Positions 24,838 to 32,244 of a stretch of DNA of 48,553 bases are shown here, one piece after another. Under the pieces are notes generated by a model. The model saw nothing but the letters and a program-made list of their open reading frames with translations, made no database searches and was not told where the DNA came from. A program made the translations under genes and the position numbers. This stretch comes from Chloroflexota bacterium (GTDB taxonomy: Bacteria; Chloroflexota; Anaerolineae; Anaerolineales; Villigracilaceae): the NCBI GenBank assembly GCA_016235425.1, contig JACRLC010000034.1:1-48553 (forward strand), in the 5' to 3' direction. The number at the start of each line of letters is the position of its first letter. The first letter of the stretch is position 1.

Positions 24838-26145
24838 ATGAGTTACTGGAACGAAATTGCTGTCATTGCATTGCTCATTTTGATAAACGGTGTATTATCC
24901 ATGTCGGAGGCGGCGCTTGTCGCATCCCGCAAGGCAAAGCTTCACCAACAAGCAAACGAAGGTGACCAAGCTTCGAAATCGGTGTTGAGGCTGACCGCAA
25001 ACCCCAATATCTTTCTGTCCACAATACAGATCGGCATCACCTTGATCGGCGTATTATCGGGTGCAGTTGGCGGCGCAACAATATCGGAGCTTCTCGCCGT
25101 AGAATTTTCAAAGATCCCAGCGATTCAACAATATAGCGAGGCCCTGGCATTGGGCATCGTCGTTATGATCATTACCATCCTTTCACTTTGGCTGGGTGAA
25201 TTGGTTCCCAAGAGGCTGGCACTGCACAGCCCGGAACAGATTGCGCGCGTGGTTGCCAATCCGATGATCTTTATTTCAAAGGTTTTTTCTCCTGCCGTAA
25301 AAATTCTAAGCGGCGCTACCGATCTTGTCTTAAGGTTAATGGGCGTCAAGGATTCTACTGAGCCGCCCATCACAGAAGAAGAATTGCAGGTGCTTCTCGA
25401 CCAGGGCACACAAGCCGGTATCTTTGAAGAGGCAGAACAGGATATGGTCGAGGGCGTGTTCAGCCTGGGCGACCAGCGCGTCTATTCCCTGATGACGCCG
25501 CGGACAGAGATCGTTTGGCTGGATATTGATGACAGCCCGGAAGAAATCCGTCTCAAGGTGGCGGAACACGGCTATTCGCGCTATCCTGTGTGCGAGGGAA
25601 ACCTCGATATGGTACTGGGCATCGTGAAGACCAGCGATCTGCTCGTGCCTGCGCTCGCCAGCGAAAAGTTCAAATTGAAAGATTTACTGCGCCCTGCCTT
25701 GTATATCCCCGAAACAATGTTCGCGTCGCAAGCCCTGCAAATGCTCAAGGAACAGAATCGAAAGATATTACTCATCATTGATGAGTTCGGCACTTTGCAG
25801 GGTCTCCTGACCTTGAACGATGTTCTCGAAGAGATCGTGGGCGATTTTGAGCCGGAGGCGCAGGCCACCCAGCGGCAGGACGGTTCGTGGTTGTTGGACG
25901 GCAAACTGCCGGTTGATGACTTCAAGGAAATTTTTAACGTCAAGGCGCTCCCCCACGAAGATGAATATGAGACGTTGAGCGGTTTCGTGATGATGTCTTT
26001 GGGACGCGTCCCGCAACCGGCAGATCATTTCGAATGGCTGAGCTTGCGTTTTGAGGTGATGGACATGGATGGGCGGCGCGTGGACAAGGTGATGGTCACG
26101 ACACTCCCGGCCCGTTCGACAACAAATTCAGGAGCAGCCAAATGA
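24838..26145 (+). CDS. CorC/HlyC-type membrane protein (CNNM-CBS-CorC_HlyC)
   Basis: A 435-residue protein in three parts. An N-terminal CNNM (DUF21) domain has about four membrane helices (about 1-180), with MSEAALVASRKAKL and NPNIFLSTIQIGITLIGVLSGA. A CBS pair follows (about 205-335), starting VFSLGDQRVYSLMTPRTEIVWLD and containing HGYSRYPVCEG. The C-terminal CorC_HlyC domain (about 350-430) has DGSWLLDGKLPVDDF. Family members are linked to Mg2+/Co2+ transport or tolerance; the old haemolysin name is misleading. The ATG has a good ribosome-binding site. The end overlaps the DUF1330 gene by ATGA. Confidence 0.93.
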   Translation: MSYWNEIAVIALLILINGVLSMSEAALVASRKAKLHQQANEGDQASKSVLRLTANPNIFLSTIQIGITLIGVLSGAVGGATISELLAVEFSKIPAIQQYSEALALGIVVMIITILSLWLGELVPKRLALHSPEQIARVVANPMIFISKVFSPAVKILSGATDLVLRLMGVKDSTEPPITEEELQVLLDQGTQAGIFEEAEQDMVEGVFSLGDQRVYSLMTPRTEIVWLDIDDSPEEIRLKVAEHGYSRYPVCEGNLDMVLGIVKTSDLLVPALASEKFKLKDLLRPALYIPETMFASQALQMLKEQNRKILLIIDEFGTLQGLLTLNDVLEEIVGDFEPEAQATQRQDGSWLLDGKLPVDDFKEIFNVKALPHEDEYETLSGFVMMSLGRVPQPADHFEWLSLRFEVMDMDGRRVDKVMVTTLPARSTTNSGAAK

Positions 26146-26429
26146 GCGCTTATGTGATTGTGGACATCGAAGTACTAGATCCTGATGGATACAAGGAATA
26201 CGTCAAACTCGCGCCGGAGGCCGTAAAACTTTACGGTGGCCGCTACATCGCGCGCGGCGGGCAGAACGAAACGCTCGAAGGCGAGTGGCAGGCCAAACGG
26301 CTGGTCATCCTTGAGTTTGAAAGCATTGAAAGAGCAAAGCAGTGGTTGAATTCTCCTGAGTACGCGCCCGCGCGCGCGTTGCGGCACAAATATGCGAAGA
26401 CGAACATGGTGGTTGTCGAGGGAACGTAG
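26142..26429 (+). CDS. DUF1330 protein
   Basis: A 95-residue ferredoxin-like alpha/beta-barrel protein. Its start is MSAYVIVDIEVLDPDGYKEY, followed by YGGRYIARGG, RLVILEFESIERAKQWLNSPEY and ARALRHKYA, the typical DUF1330 pattern. Related small dimeric proteins include monooxygenases and stress proteins, but no reaction is assigned. It is translationally coupled to the CorC-type gene by ATGA overlap. Confidence 0.9.
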   Translation: MSAYVIVDIEVLDPDGYKEYVKLAPEAVKLYGGRYIARGGQNETLEGEWQAKRLVILEFESIERAKQWLNSPEYAPARALRHKYAKTNMVVVEGT

Positions 26430-26445
26430 GGAAAATGTAGTTCGC

Positions 26446-26462
26446 CAGCAGTTATACTGCTG
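26446..26462 (+). terminator. Short hairpin after the DUF1330 gene
   Basis: CAGCAGT TAT ACTGCTG is a perfect 7-bp stem 17 bases beyond the stop codon. A second weaker inverted repeat (gtttcacc / ggcgaaac) follows. There is no strong T-run, so termination is uncertain. Confidence 0.35.
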
Positions 26463-26521
26463 ACGTTTCACCACCCCACAGTACAACTGCGGCGAAACAC
26501 AAAATACGCCCATTCTTTCGA

Positions 26522-26530
26522 TGGTATAAT
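26522..26530 (+). promoter_or_regulatory. Extended -10 promoter of the LysM gene
   Basis: TGGTATAAT matches the extended -10 form TGnTATAAT, with no -35 box visible. Only ten bases separate it from the ATG at 26541 and no ribosome-binding site is present, so the mRNA may be almost leaderless. Confidence 0.45.
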
Positions 26531-26540
26531 CTCCGCCCGT

Positions 26541-27701
26541 ATGAGTCCAGAAGCATCTTCATCAAAAACAAAAGTCTGCCCGACCTGCGGAACGCGCTTG
26601 AGCGAGAACGCCACGCGCTGTCTCGTTTGCGGGACCGATCTAGGCGCACGGCCTGAGCCTAAAGCCGCTAAAAAAGTGGAAAAATCGGTGCAGGCCACCC
26701 GAATGCCGGAGATCACTTTGAGCCTGCCGGCCGCGCTGGGGATTATCGCGGTAGCGCTGGTTGTTGCCGGAGCAGGCGTATTTTTCGCACTACGCTCGCG
26801 AACACCCGAAGCGTTTGTGGAAGCAGCCACTTCAACACCAACATTAACTCCAACTGTCACCCAGCCCGCAACCGCAACCCCCATTCCAACCGATATCCCC
26901 ACACTCACGCCCCAGCCGCCATTTAGTTACACGGTCGGTCCGGGTGAAACCTGTTCGTTGATCGCCTTCAACTTTCAAGTGTCGGTCAACAGCATTATTA
27001 TTTTGAACAATCTCCCCTCCACATGCCCGATCAGCGAGGGACAGGTTTTGCAAATTCCCTATCCGACCCCCACTCCCCTGCCGCTCCCAACAAACACTCT
27101 GCCTCCTGTGGATGCAACGAGGGAAGCCTGTCAAAAGGTCGTTGTTACCGTTAACGAAAACGACACGCTTTCCAGCATCTCGCTTAATTATGCCGTATCC
27201 ATGGAGGCCATCAAGGAATTCAACGGCCTGACGACCGACAACGTTTTCATCGGGCAATCGCTCATCGTCCCATTGTGCAAACGTGCGGCCACACCCGGCC
27301 CCACGCCCACAGCGACGATTCCGCCTCCCTACCCGGCCCCGAACCTGCTTCTGCCTGCGGACGGCGCGGCCTTCACCCTGGCAAACGACGTGGTCACTTT
27401 GCAGTGGGCTTCGGTCGGCACATTGCGCGACGGTGAAGCCTACCAAGTGACCATCGAAGATGTCACCTCGGATCAACCTCGCCGCCTCACCGATTACGTG
27501 ACCGACACGAAATATATCGTTCCCACCACCTTCCGCCCGAAGGACAATGTGGCTCACATCCTGCGCTGGTGGATCACACCCGTGCGTCAGGCCGGAACGG
27601 ATGATCAGGGCCAGCCCATTTGGGTCTCTTCCGGCGCCACCAGTGACAAGCGTGTTTTCACGTGGGTCGGCGTGGTCGTCGAAGGGACACCTTCACAGTA
27701 A
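26541..27701 (+). CDS. Zinc-ribbon, single-pass, double-LysM surface protein
   Basis: A 386-residue protein. The N-terminus is a cytoplasmic zinc ribbon (CPTCG ... CLVCG, about 13-34). One transmembrane helix follows (about 60-83, SLPAALGIIAVALVVAGAGVF is its core region). Outside is a Thr/Pro linker, LysM 1 (YTVGPGETCSLIAFNFQVS, about 132-175) and a Pro-rich spacer. LysM 2 (VTVNENDTLSSISLNYAVS, about 200-245) and a C-terminal fibronectin-like or Ig-like domain (about 270-380) complete it. LysM domains bind peptidoglycan or related glycans. An intracellular zinc ribbon tied to external LysM domains is a layout seen in Chloroflexota; its signal role is unknown. Confidence 0.85.
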   Translation: MSPEASSSKTKVCPTCGTRLSENATRCLVCGTDLGARPEPKAAKKVEKSVQATRMPEITLSLPAALGIIAVALVVAGAGVFFALRSRTPEAFVEAATSTPTLTPTVTQPATATPIPTDIPTLTPQPPFSYTVGPGETCSLIAFNFQVSVNSIIILNNLPSTCPISEGQVLQIPYPTPTPLPLPTNTLPPVDATREACQKVVVTVNENDTLSSISLNYAVSMEAIKEFNGLTTDNVFIGQSLIVPLCKRAATPGPTPTATIPPPYPAPNLLLPADGAAFTLANDVVTLQWASVGTLRDGEAYQVTIEDVTSDQPRRLTDYVTDTKYIVPTTFRPKDNVAHILRWWITPVRQAGTDDQGQPIWVSSGATSDKRVFTWVGVVVEGTPSQ

Positions 27702-27715
27702 AAAAGCCCAATCAT

Positions 27716-27745
27716 GTGACAGTCACTTCAAAAAAGTGGCTGTCA
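27716..27745 (+). terminator. GTGACAGTCACTT palindrome, copy 2
   Basis: gtgacagtcactt and aagtggctgtcac pair with one G-T step around a short loop, then cttttaatt follows. It sits between the LysM gene and the NicO fusion gene and shares its arms with 23199-23263. It could weakly terminate the upstream gene. Confidence 0.45.
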
Positions 27746-27759
27746 CTTTTAATTAAGTC

Positions 27760-30258
27760 ATGACACGATTCAAGCGCCTGATTTTTATTTTCCTGACTGG
27801 CCTTCTGCTCTACGCGGGGACTCCGGCAAAAGCGCATCCCTCGGACATGTATTTTCAGACAATACGGGCGGAAATCTCCTCGCAGAATATCTTCATCGAA
27901 TGGACAATCAAGCCCGGTCCCCTGCTGGCAAACTGGATGTGGAGCGGGGTTGACCAGAACCAAAACGACCAGATCGAACCCGATGAATTGAACACCTGGG
28001 GGCAGGGATACGCGGGGATGCTCGGCGCGACGTTGAACGGAATGCCGCTCGATCTTCAGATCGAAGATATTTATTTCCCATCCGCCCGCACCGACCTGCA
28101 ATCCGGCGATGACCCGATTCGCATTTCGCTGAACGCGGGTTGGTCTCAGCCGTTGGATAAAAAAAACGAACTCACCATTTTCAACCAGTTTGAAGAGCAA
28201 AATTCGATCAACTGGTTTTACGTCACCGCGTTGGATGGGATTAGGTTCGAGAAGCCCGTTCAAAGCGGCGGGAAATTGGGTGTGATCTTCCTCCTAGACA
28301 GCGGGGCACAGGAAAATTTGCTCACGAGTTGGGATAGCGGAAAACCATCCCTGCCGCCGGGACAAAGCAAGGACCCGGTCTCACAGTCGGCGGAACAGGT
28401 CATTCCCGAATTGCAGAAAGAGACGCCGCAGGAAATTCTCACACGGCTGGTTAAGGAGAGGGAACTTTCAGTTCAATTCTATTTGCTGGCGCTGATCATC
28501 TCCGGGGCATTGGGCGCGTTACATGCCCTTACACCAGGACATGGCAAGACTGTCGTCGCGGCATATCTGGTCGGCTCGCGTGGAACGACGAAGCACGCGA
28601 TTGCGCTGGGCAGCATCGTCACTTTGACGCATACCGGATCGGTTTTTCTGCTCGGCGTTGTGACACTCGTTGCGTCAAAATACTTCCTGCCTTCCAACCT
28701 GATCCCGCTGTTGGAAATCCTCTCAGGAGTTCTGATCGTCGGACTCGGCATCAGTCTGCTTGTTGGGCGCTGGCGGGATTTACGCAAAAACGCGGCAGAG
28801 CAGGATCATCATCACGATCACAATCATGCTCACGATCACGAGCATGAGCACGATCATCACGATCATGAACATTCGCACAGCCACGAAATTCCAGATCAAA
28901 TCACATGGAGGTCATTGGTTACGCTGGGCGTCAGCGGCGGACTCGTCCCCTGCCCGGATGCGGTGGCGATCCTGCTGGTGGCTGTCGCGATCCATCGCAT
29001 CGCGCTGGGGCTGGCGCTCATTCTCGCATTCAGTTTTGGGCTTGCACTCGTGCTGATTTTGATCGGACTCGTGATGGTGAACAGCCGCCGCCTGTTCGAC
29101 CGCATGGACGCTTTCAGCAGGTTCGCGCCGGTCATGCCAATTGTCAGCGCGGCGGCGGTCATCATTCTGGGCATGGCGCTCACTTACGGCGCGGCGACAA
29201 AGGTTCAGGGGGCGAATCTGCTTTCCATAGCGGAGGCAGGTTCAGGGTCCGTGAGTGAAGCGGGCGCGGGATTTGAAATAGCCGATTCGCGAGTCCTCTT
29301 TCTTGGTTTGGATGAAAACGGTAAAAAGCAAGTCTTGCTTAAAAATATGTCGGATGATGAAGTCCGCATTTTGACTCACGAAGCAAACGACGTAACCGGC
29401 TTTGAGTTATCGCCTGACGGGACACGCTTCACGTATCTGTCGAATCGCACGTTGCAGGACAGCGACATCTGGCTTTACGACCTCACGACGAACAAGAGCC
29501 GCAAGCTGGTGGATTGCACGGGTCATCTTTGCTGGCAGGCAAGTTGGTCGCCGAACGGTGAGCAGATCATTTTTGAAAAGGTGAACATGCGCGCCGCCGA
29601 AGGTAAGTTGAATCTGCCCACGCTCGAATGGGTAAATGTTGAGACGGGCGAGGGCACGTCTGTGTTTCAGGATGATACGTTGCCAGGATATTATCCCGCC
29701 TGGTCGCCAAACGGGGAGTGGCTGAGTTATCGCGCGCCGGGCGGAAACATCCGCATGCAGAATTTGTCCACTAGCGAAGAAATCATGGTTACAAGTGCGG
29801 TTTCGGGGCCGGTGTATTGGTCGCCGGATTCGAGCGGTTTTCTTTTTGCAAATGGAACCGTGGTTCAGGATAAGTTCATCACGCGCCTGTTTTTCTATGA
29901 TTTGGAAAAGCGCGAATTTCATCAGGTGAACGGTGAGGGCAATTTTGAAGACAGCATCGCGGCCTGGTCGCCGGATGAGACAAAGATCGCGTTCATCCGC
30001 CGCGACCTGACCGCGTCATTCGGCGAACAAATTTGGATGATGAACGCGGACGGCTCCAACGCGATCCAGTTGACCCAATCCCCCGCCTCCATTCACGACG
30101 GGTTGAACTGGTCGCCAAACAGACAGTTTTTACTTGCCCACGAATACCTGCTGGACAAACCGCTTTCCGAACCGCGCATTATTTTGATTGATGTCGAAAG
30201 CGCGGAAGTGAAAGTTTTGACAGAGGGAAGCAACGCGGCCTGGTTGCCATACAAATGA
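27760..30258 (+). CDS. NicO-type metal transporter fused to a beta-propeller
   Basis: An 832-residue multidomain protein. It has a signal peptide (about 1-25), then an extracytoplasmic region starting AHPSDMYF that contains an EF-hand-like loop DQNQNDQIEPDE (65-76). A NicO/RcnA-like transporter core with about six helices (about 238-480) follows. It has HALTPGHGKT (255-264), a His/Asp-rich loop (350-375, about fourteen His) and GGLVPCPDAVAILL. The C-terminal 320 residues are TolB/PD40-like propeller repeats (FELSPDGTRFTYLS, ASWSPNGEQIIFE, PAWSPNGEWLSYR, VYWSPDSSGFLF, AAWSPDETKIAFIR, LNWSPNRQFLLA). It probably moves Ni2+ or Co2+; the propeller may sense or deliver. No frame break is seen across the joints. 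Confidence 0.85.
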   Translation: MTRFKRLIFIFLTGLLLYAGTPAKAHPSDMYFQTIRAEISSQNIFIEWTIKPGPLLANWMWSGVDQNQNDQIEPDELNTWGQGYAGMLGATLNGMPLDLQIEDIYFPSARTDLQSGDDPIRISLNAGWSQPLDKKNELTIFNQFEEQNSINWFYVTALDGIRFEKPVQSGGKLGVIFLLDSGAQENLLTSWDSGKPSLPPGQSKDPVSQSAEQVIPELQKETPQEILTRLVKERELSVQFYLLALIISGALGALHALTPGHGKTVVAAYLVGSRGTTKHAIALGSIVTLTHTGSVFLLGVVTLVASKYFLPSNLIPLLEILSGVLIVGLGISLLVGRWRDLRKNAAEQDHHHDHNHAHDHEHEHDHHDHEHSHSHEIPDQITWRSLVTLGVSGGLVPCPDAVAILLVAVAIHRIALGLALILAFSFGLALVLILIGLVMVNSRRLFDRMDAFSRFAPVMPIVSAAAVIILGMALTYGAATKVQGANLLSIAEAGSGSVSEAGAGFEIADSRVLFLGLDENGKKQVLLKNMSDDEVRILTHEANDVTGFELSPDGTRFTYLSNRTLQDSDIWLYDLTTNKSRKLVDCTGHLCWQASWSPNGEQIIFEKVNMRAAEGKLNLPTLEWVNVETGEGTSVFQDDTLPGYYPAWSPNGEWLSYRAPGGNIRMQNLSTSEEIMVTSAVSGPVYWSPDSSGFLFANGTVVQDKFITRLFFYDLEKREFHQVNGEGNFEDSIAAWSPDETKIAFIRRDLTASFGEQIWMMNADGSNAIQLTQSPASIHDGLNWSPNRQFLLAHEYLLDKPLSEPRIILIDVESAEVKVLTEGSNAAWLPYK

Positions 30259-30301
30259 CAAAATTGAACTGTGAAGCCCGCAAAAAGCACGAAGAAAATC
30301 T

Positions 30302-30327
30302 GTAAAAACTGGTTCTGCCGTTTTTAC
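30302..30327. other. Perfect 8-bp hairpin after the NicO fusion gene
   Basis: gtaaaaac and gtttttac flank a ten-base loop 44 bases after the stop codon. It may mark the end of the transcript or the edge of the adjoining repeat. Confidence 0.35.
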
Positions 30328-30491
30328 GGGAAAGCCCAAATACCTCAGCCGCGGATTACGCGGACCCTTCGACAAGCTCAGGGCAGGTTTTCGCAAATTT
30401 GATTCAAAAAATCCGCGTGAATTAGCCTGTCCTGGCGGACAGGCCAGGGTGAAATTCGCGGCGAAGAACCTGCTTTTCCCACCCAAAACGG
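30318..30491. repeat. Palindromic repeat with two nested small palindromes
   Basis: Imperfect outer arms (ccgtttttacgggaaagc / gcttttcccacccaaaacgg) enclose a core related to the MITE at 7243-7397: ctcagccgcggatt, aaaaatccgcgtgaattag and gaaattcgcgg occur in the same order. Relative to that copy, this one carries two extra blocks: cccttcgacaagctcaggg with flanks, and cctgtcctggcggacagg. Each block is itself palindromic. It occupies most of the gene-free stretch 30259-30674. Confidence 0.6.
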
Positions 30492-30564
30492 AAGAAGGAC
30501 AAAACTCAGCGTCCTTCGCGCGCTTTGCAGTAATAAAGGCGGATGACAGTAGAGAACGTAACCC

Positions 30565-30596
30565 AAAAACCCATCGAGGTATCTCGGTGGGTTTTT
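30565..30596 (+). terminator. Rho-independent terminator
   Basis: aaaaacccatcgag and ctcggtgggttttt pair with one G-T step around a four-base loop and end in a T-run. It insulates the ArsR promoter beginning at 30599. Confidence 0.75.
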
Positions 30597-30598
30597 CC

Positions 30599-30626
30599 TT
30601 GACAAAATCGAAAAACGGTATAAAAT
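30599..30626 (+). promoter_or_regulatory. Promoter of the ArsR-type regulator
   Basis: A consensus TTGACA (30599-30604) and TAAAAT (30621-30626) are spaced by 16 bases. The expected start point is near 30633, so the palindrome at 30635-30654 falls over the initially transcribed region. Confidence 0.7.
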
Positions 30627-30634
30627 AATGCAAG

Positions 30635-30654
30635 TTATTCAATATTTTGAATAA
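30635..30654. promoter_or_regulatory. Candidate ArsR-type operator
   Basis: TTATTCAATATTTTGAATAA has perfect 8-bp arms around TATT. A second perfect palindrome TTGAATAATTCAA (30647-30659) overlaps it. A/T-rich TTCAA-n-TTGAA dyads are the usual form of ArsR/SmtB sites. The adjacent gene encodes such a regulator, so autorepression is likely. Confidence 0.65.
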
Positions 30655-30674
30655 TTCAATAAACGGAGTAAACC

Positions 30675-31778
30675 ATGTCCCCTTTCGCGCTAAATCTCGA
30701 AAAACCAAAGGTTGAAACATCAATTGTTTCCCTCGAACCCGCCATCAACTGTTTCGGGAGCATGATTCTGCTCGCCAAAAATGAAGGCGATCCGGGCATC
30801 CACGAGTGGGTGGAAAAAACCCGCGCGCAGATGAACGCCGAGGAGTTTTTCAACCACAGATTGGTGACCATCGGTTTTTACTACGCCATTGTCCCGCGCG
30901 AAAAATCGAATTCGTTCGAAGCGTACCTGGAAGGCCTCGACCAGATGCAGCCATCCGCGTTCCGCGACAACTTGCTGAATTCGTATGCCACCATCTGTAT
31001 CCCGGAGGAGGCACAAAAGGATAAAGACTCGCCCGTAAACTGGGACGAGGTACTCTCCTCCGCTGAAAACTACGTTGAATTCCTGAGGCGCCGCTTCGGC
31101 GATGAACTGACGGAAGTTGAACTGGAAACTCGCGCCTACCAATACGTGATTGACCCCGCCGCGCTCAAGCAGTTGATCACCAGTCACCTGCGCTGGTTTT
31201 GGAAAAGCCACTTACAGCCCGAATGGACGCGCGTACGCCCCATGCTGGAAGAATCGGTGCGGGCTTTCAACCAGATTGACATGAGCGCCATGACCCGCCA
31301 GGAACTTGTCCGCTTCATTACGGGCAAGGAATTTGACGAGCCGAAATGGCTTGACATACTGGAAACAGCCAATGAACTGGTCTTCGTGCCAAACGCTCAC
31401 ATTGGGCCGTATATTCATAAGACCCAGCTTAACGACAAGTACTATATCTACTTTGGAGCGCACCTGCCGGAAGGCTCAAAGATACACATCCCCGAATTGG
31501 ACCGCGCAGAGATCGTGGCGCGCCTCTCCGCCCTCGCGGACGATACGCGCCTGCGGATTTTACAGATGATCTCCGAAAGAGGCGAGATGCGCGCGCAGGA
31601 CATCATTGACGAGACCGGATTGAGCCAGCCCAGTGTCTCACGCTATCTCGTACAACTGACGGCAACAGGCTATCTACAGGAAAGGAGAGTCAACGGAGCG
31701 AAGGCATACACACTGAACTATGACCGCATCGAAAAAACACTCAAGGCAGTTTCCGCCTTTTTATTGAACCGCTCGTGA
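30675..31778 (+). CDS. Long ArsR-type transcriptional regulator
   Basis: A 367-residue protein whose C-terminal 90 residues form an ArsR winged helix. Landmarks are RAEIVARLSALADDTRLRILQMI, then DIIDETGLSQPSVSRYLVQL as the recognition helix region, and a wing with RRVNGAKAYTLN. The first 270 residues are a helical domain without transmembrane segments that I cannot match to a named sensor, though it is seen with ArsR helices in Chloroflexota. Cysteines are scarce (two), so metal sensing through Cys is unlikely. The start has cggag seven bases upstream. It probably controls itself and the downstream MFS gene. Confidence 0.85.
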   Translation: MSPFALNLEKPKVETSIVSLEPAINCFGSMILLAKNEGDPGIHEWVEKTRAQMNAEEFFNHRLVTIGFYYAIVPREKSNSFEAYLEGLDQMQPSAFRDNLLNSYATICIPEEAQKDKDSPVNWDEVLSSAENYVEFLRRRFGDELTEVELETRAYQYVIDPAALKQLITSHLRWFWKSHLQPEWTRVRPMLEESVRAFNQIDMSAMTRQELVRFITGKEFDEPKWLDILETANELVFVPNAHIGPYIHKTQLNDKYYIYFGAHLPEGSKIHIPELDRAEIVARLSALADDTRLRILQMISERGEMRAQDIIDETGLSQPSVSRYLVQLTATGYLQERRVNGAKAYTLNYDRIEKTLKAVSAFLLNRS

Positions 31779-31783
31779 CACAC

Positions 31784-31836
31784 CGTCCTGCAACTGCGAC
31801 CAACTTTAAATCAAAGAAATCTGCGGGACGTTTTTT
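31784..31836 (+). terminator. Terminator of the ArsR-type gene
   Basis: cgtcctgca and tgcgggacg pair with one G-T step across a 29-base loop and are followed by TTTTTT. The arms match the palindrome at 2625-2678, so a dispersed repeat seems to serve as terminator here. Confidence 0.5.
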
Positions 31837-31853
31837 GCTAATCGGAGGCAGAG

Positions 31854-32099
31854 ATGAATAACTGGCACAACGAATATTTGGCTGAATACCATCGCCGCGA
31901 CATCGTCACCGAAATGGAACAGGCACGCCTGGAAGAAAAAGCCATGCGGGGCAGACCATATCGTCCCGGCTTATTCCAGCGCAGTATGCAGGGACTCGGC
32001 GCATGGCTGGTTGCAACTGGGGAAGGATTGCAGTGCCGCTACCAAACCCCAATTTCGGCTGACTGCGCGCAGTCGTCTAAACGGAGTTACGCACACTAG
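31854..32099 (+). CDS. Small hypothetical protein
   Basis: An 81-residue protein with a good ribosome-binding site (cggagg). It starts MNNWHNEYLAEYHRRDI, has a charged helix, then a PYRPGLFQRSMQGLGAWLVATGE segment that could lie on a membrane. The last 20 residues are Ser/Gln-rich. It stands between the ArsR-type regulator and the MFS gene on the same strand. The pattern of short charged helix plus G-x-W-L is one I associate with unannotated Anaerolineae proteins near regulators; function unknown. Confidence 0.6.
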   Translation: MNNWHNEYLAEYHRRDIVTEMEQARLEEKAMRGRPYRPGLFQRSMQGLGAWLVATGEGLQCRYQTPISADCAQSSKRSYAH

Positions 32100-32116
32100 C
32101 ATCAGATGTGCAATGC

Positions 32117-32212
32117 AGACCCTAAAGGTTTTTCCCGATAACCAAACATAAAATTTACCGGAAGCCTTTGCGCACATTGCAAGTTCGATTGCAAAGGAAA
32201 CCTTTAGGGTCT
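32117..32212. repeat. 96-bp element with AGACCCTAAAGGTT ends
   Basis: Perfect 14-bp terminal inverted repeats (32117-32130 and 32199-32212) enclose a non-coding core with an inner cctttgc / gcaaagg repeat. The same end sequence forms the hairpin at 12920-12951. No target duplication is obvious. Confidence 0.55.
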
Positions 32213-32244
32213 ATCTCTTTAATATTTGATGAAACGAGCAAACC

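Noticed and set aside
24563-24841. Possible 92-residue protein before the CorC-type gene
   Set aside because: The second half reads through a terminator-like hairpin and the hairpin next to the ribosome-binding site; no ribosome-binding site of its own and no recognisable pattern.
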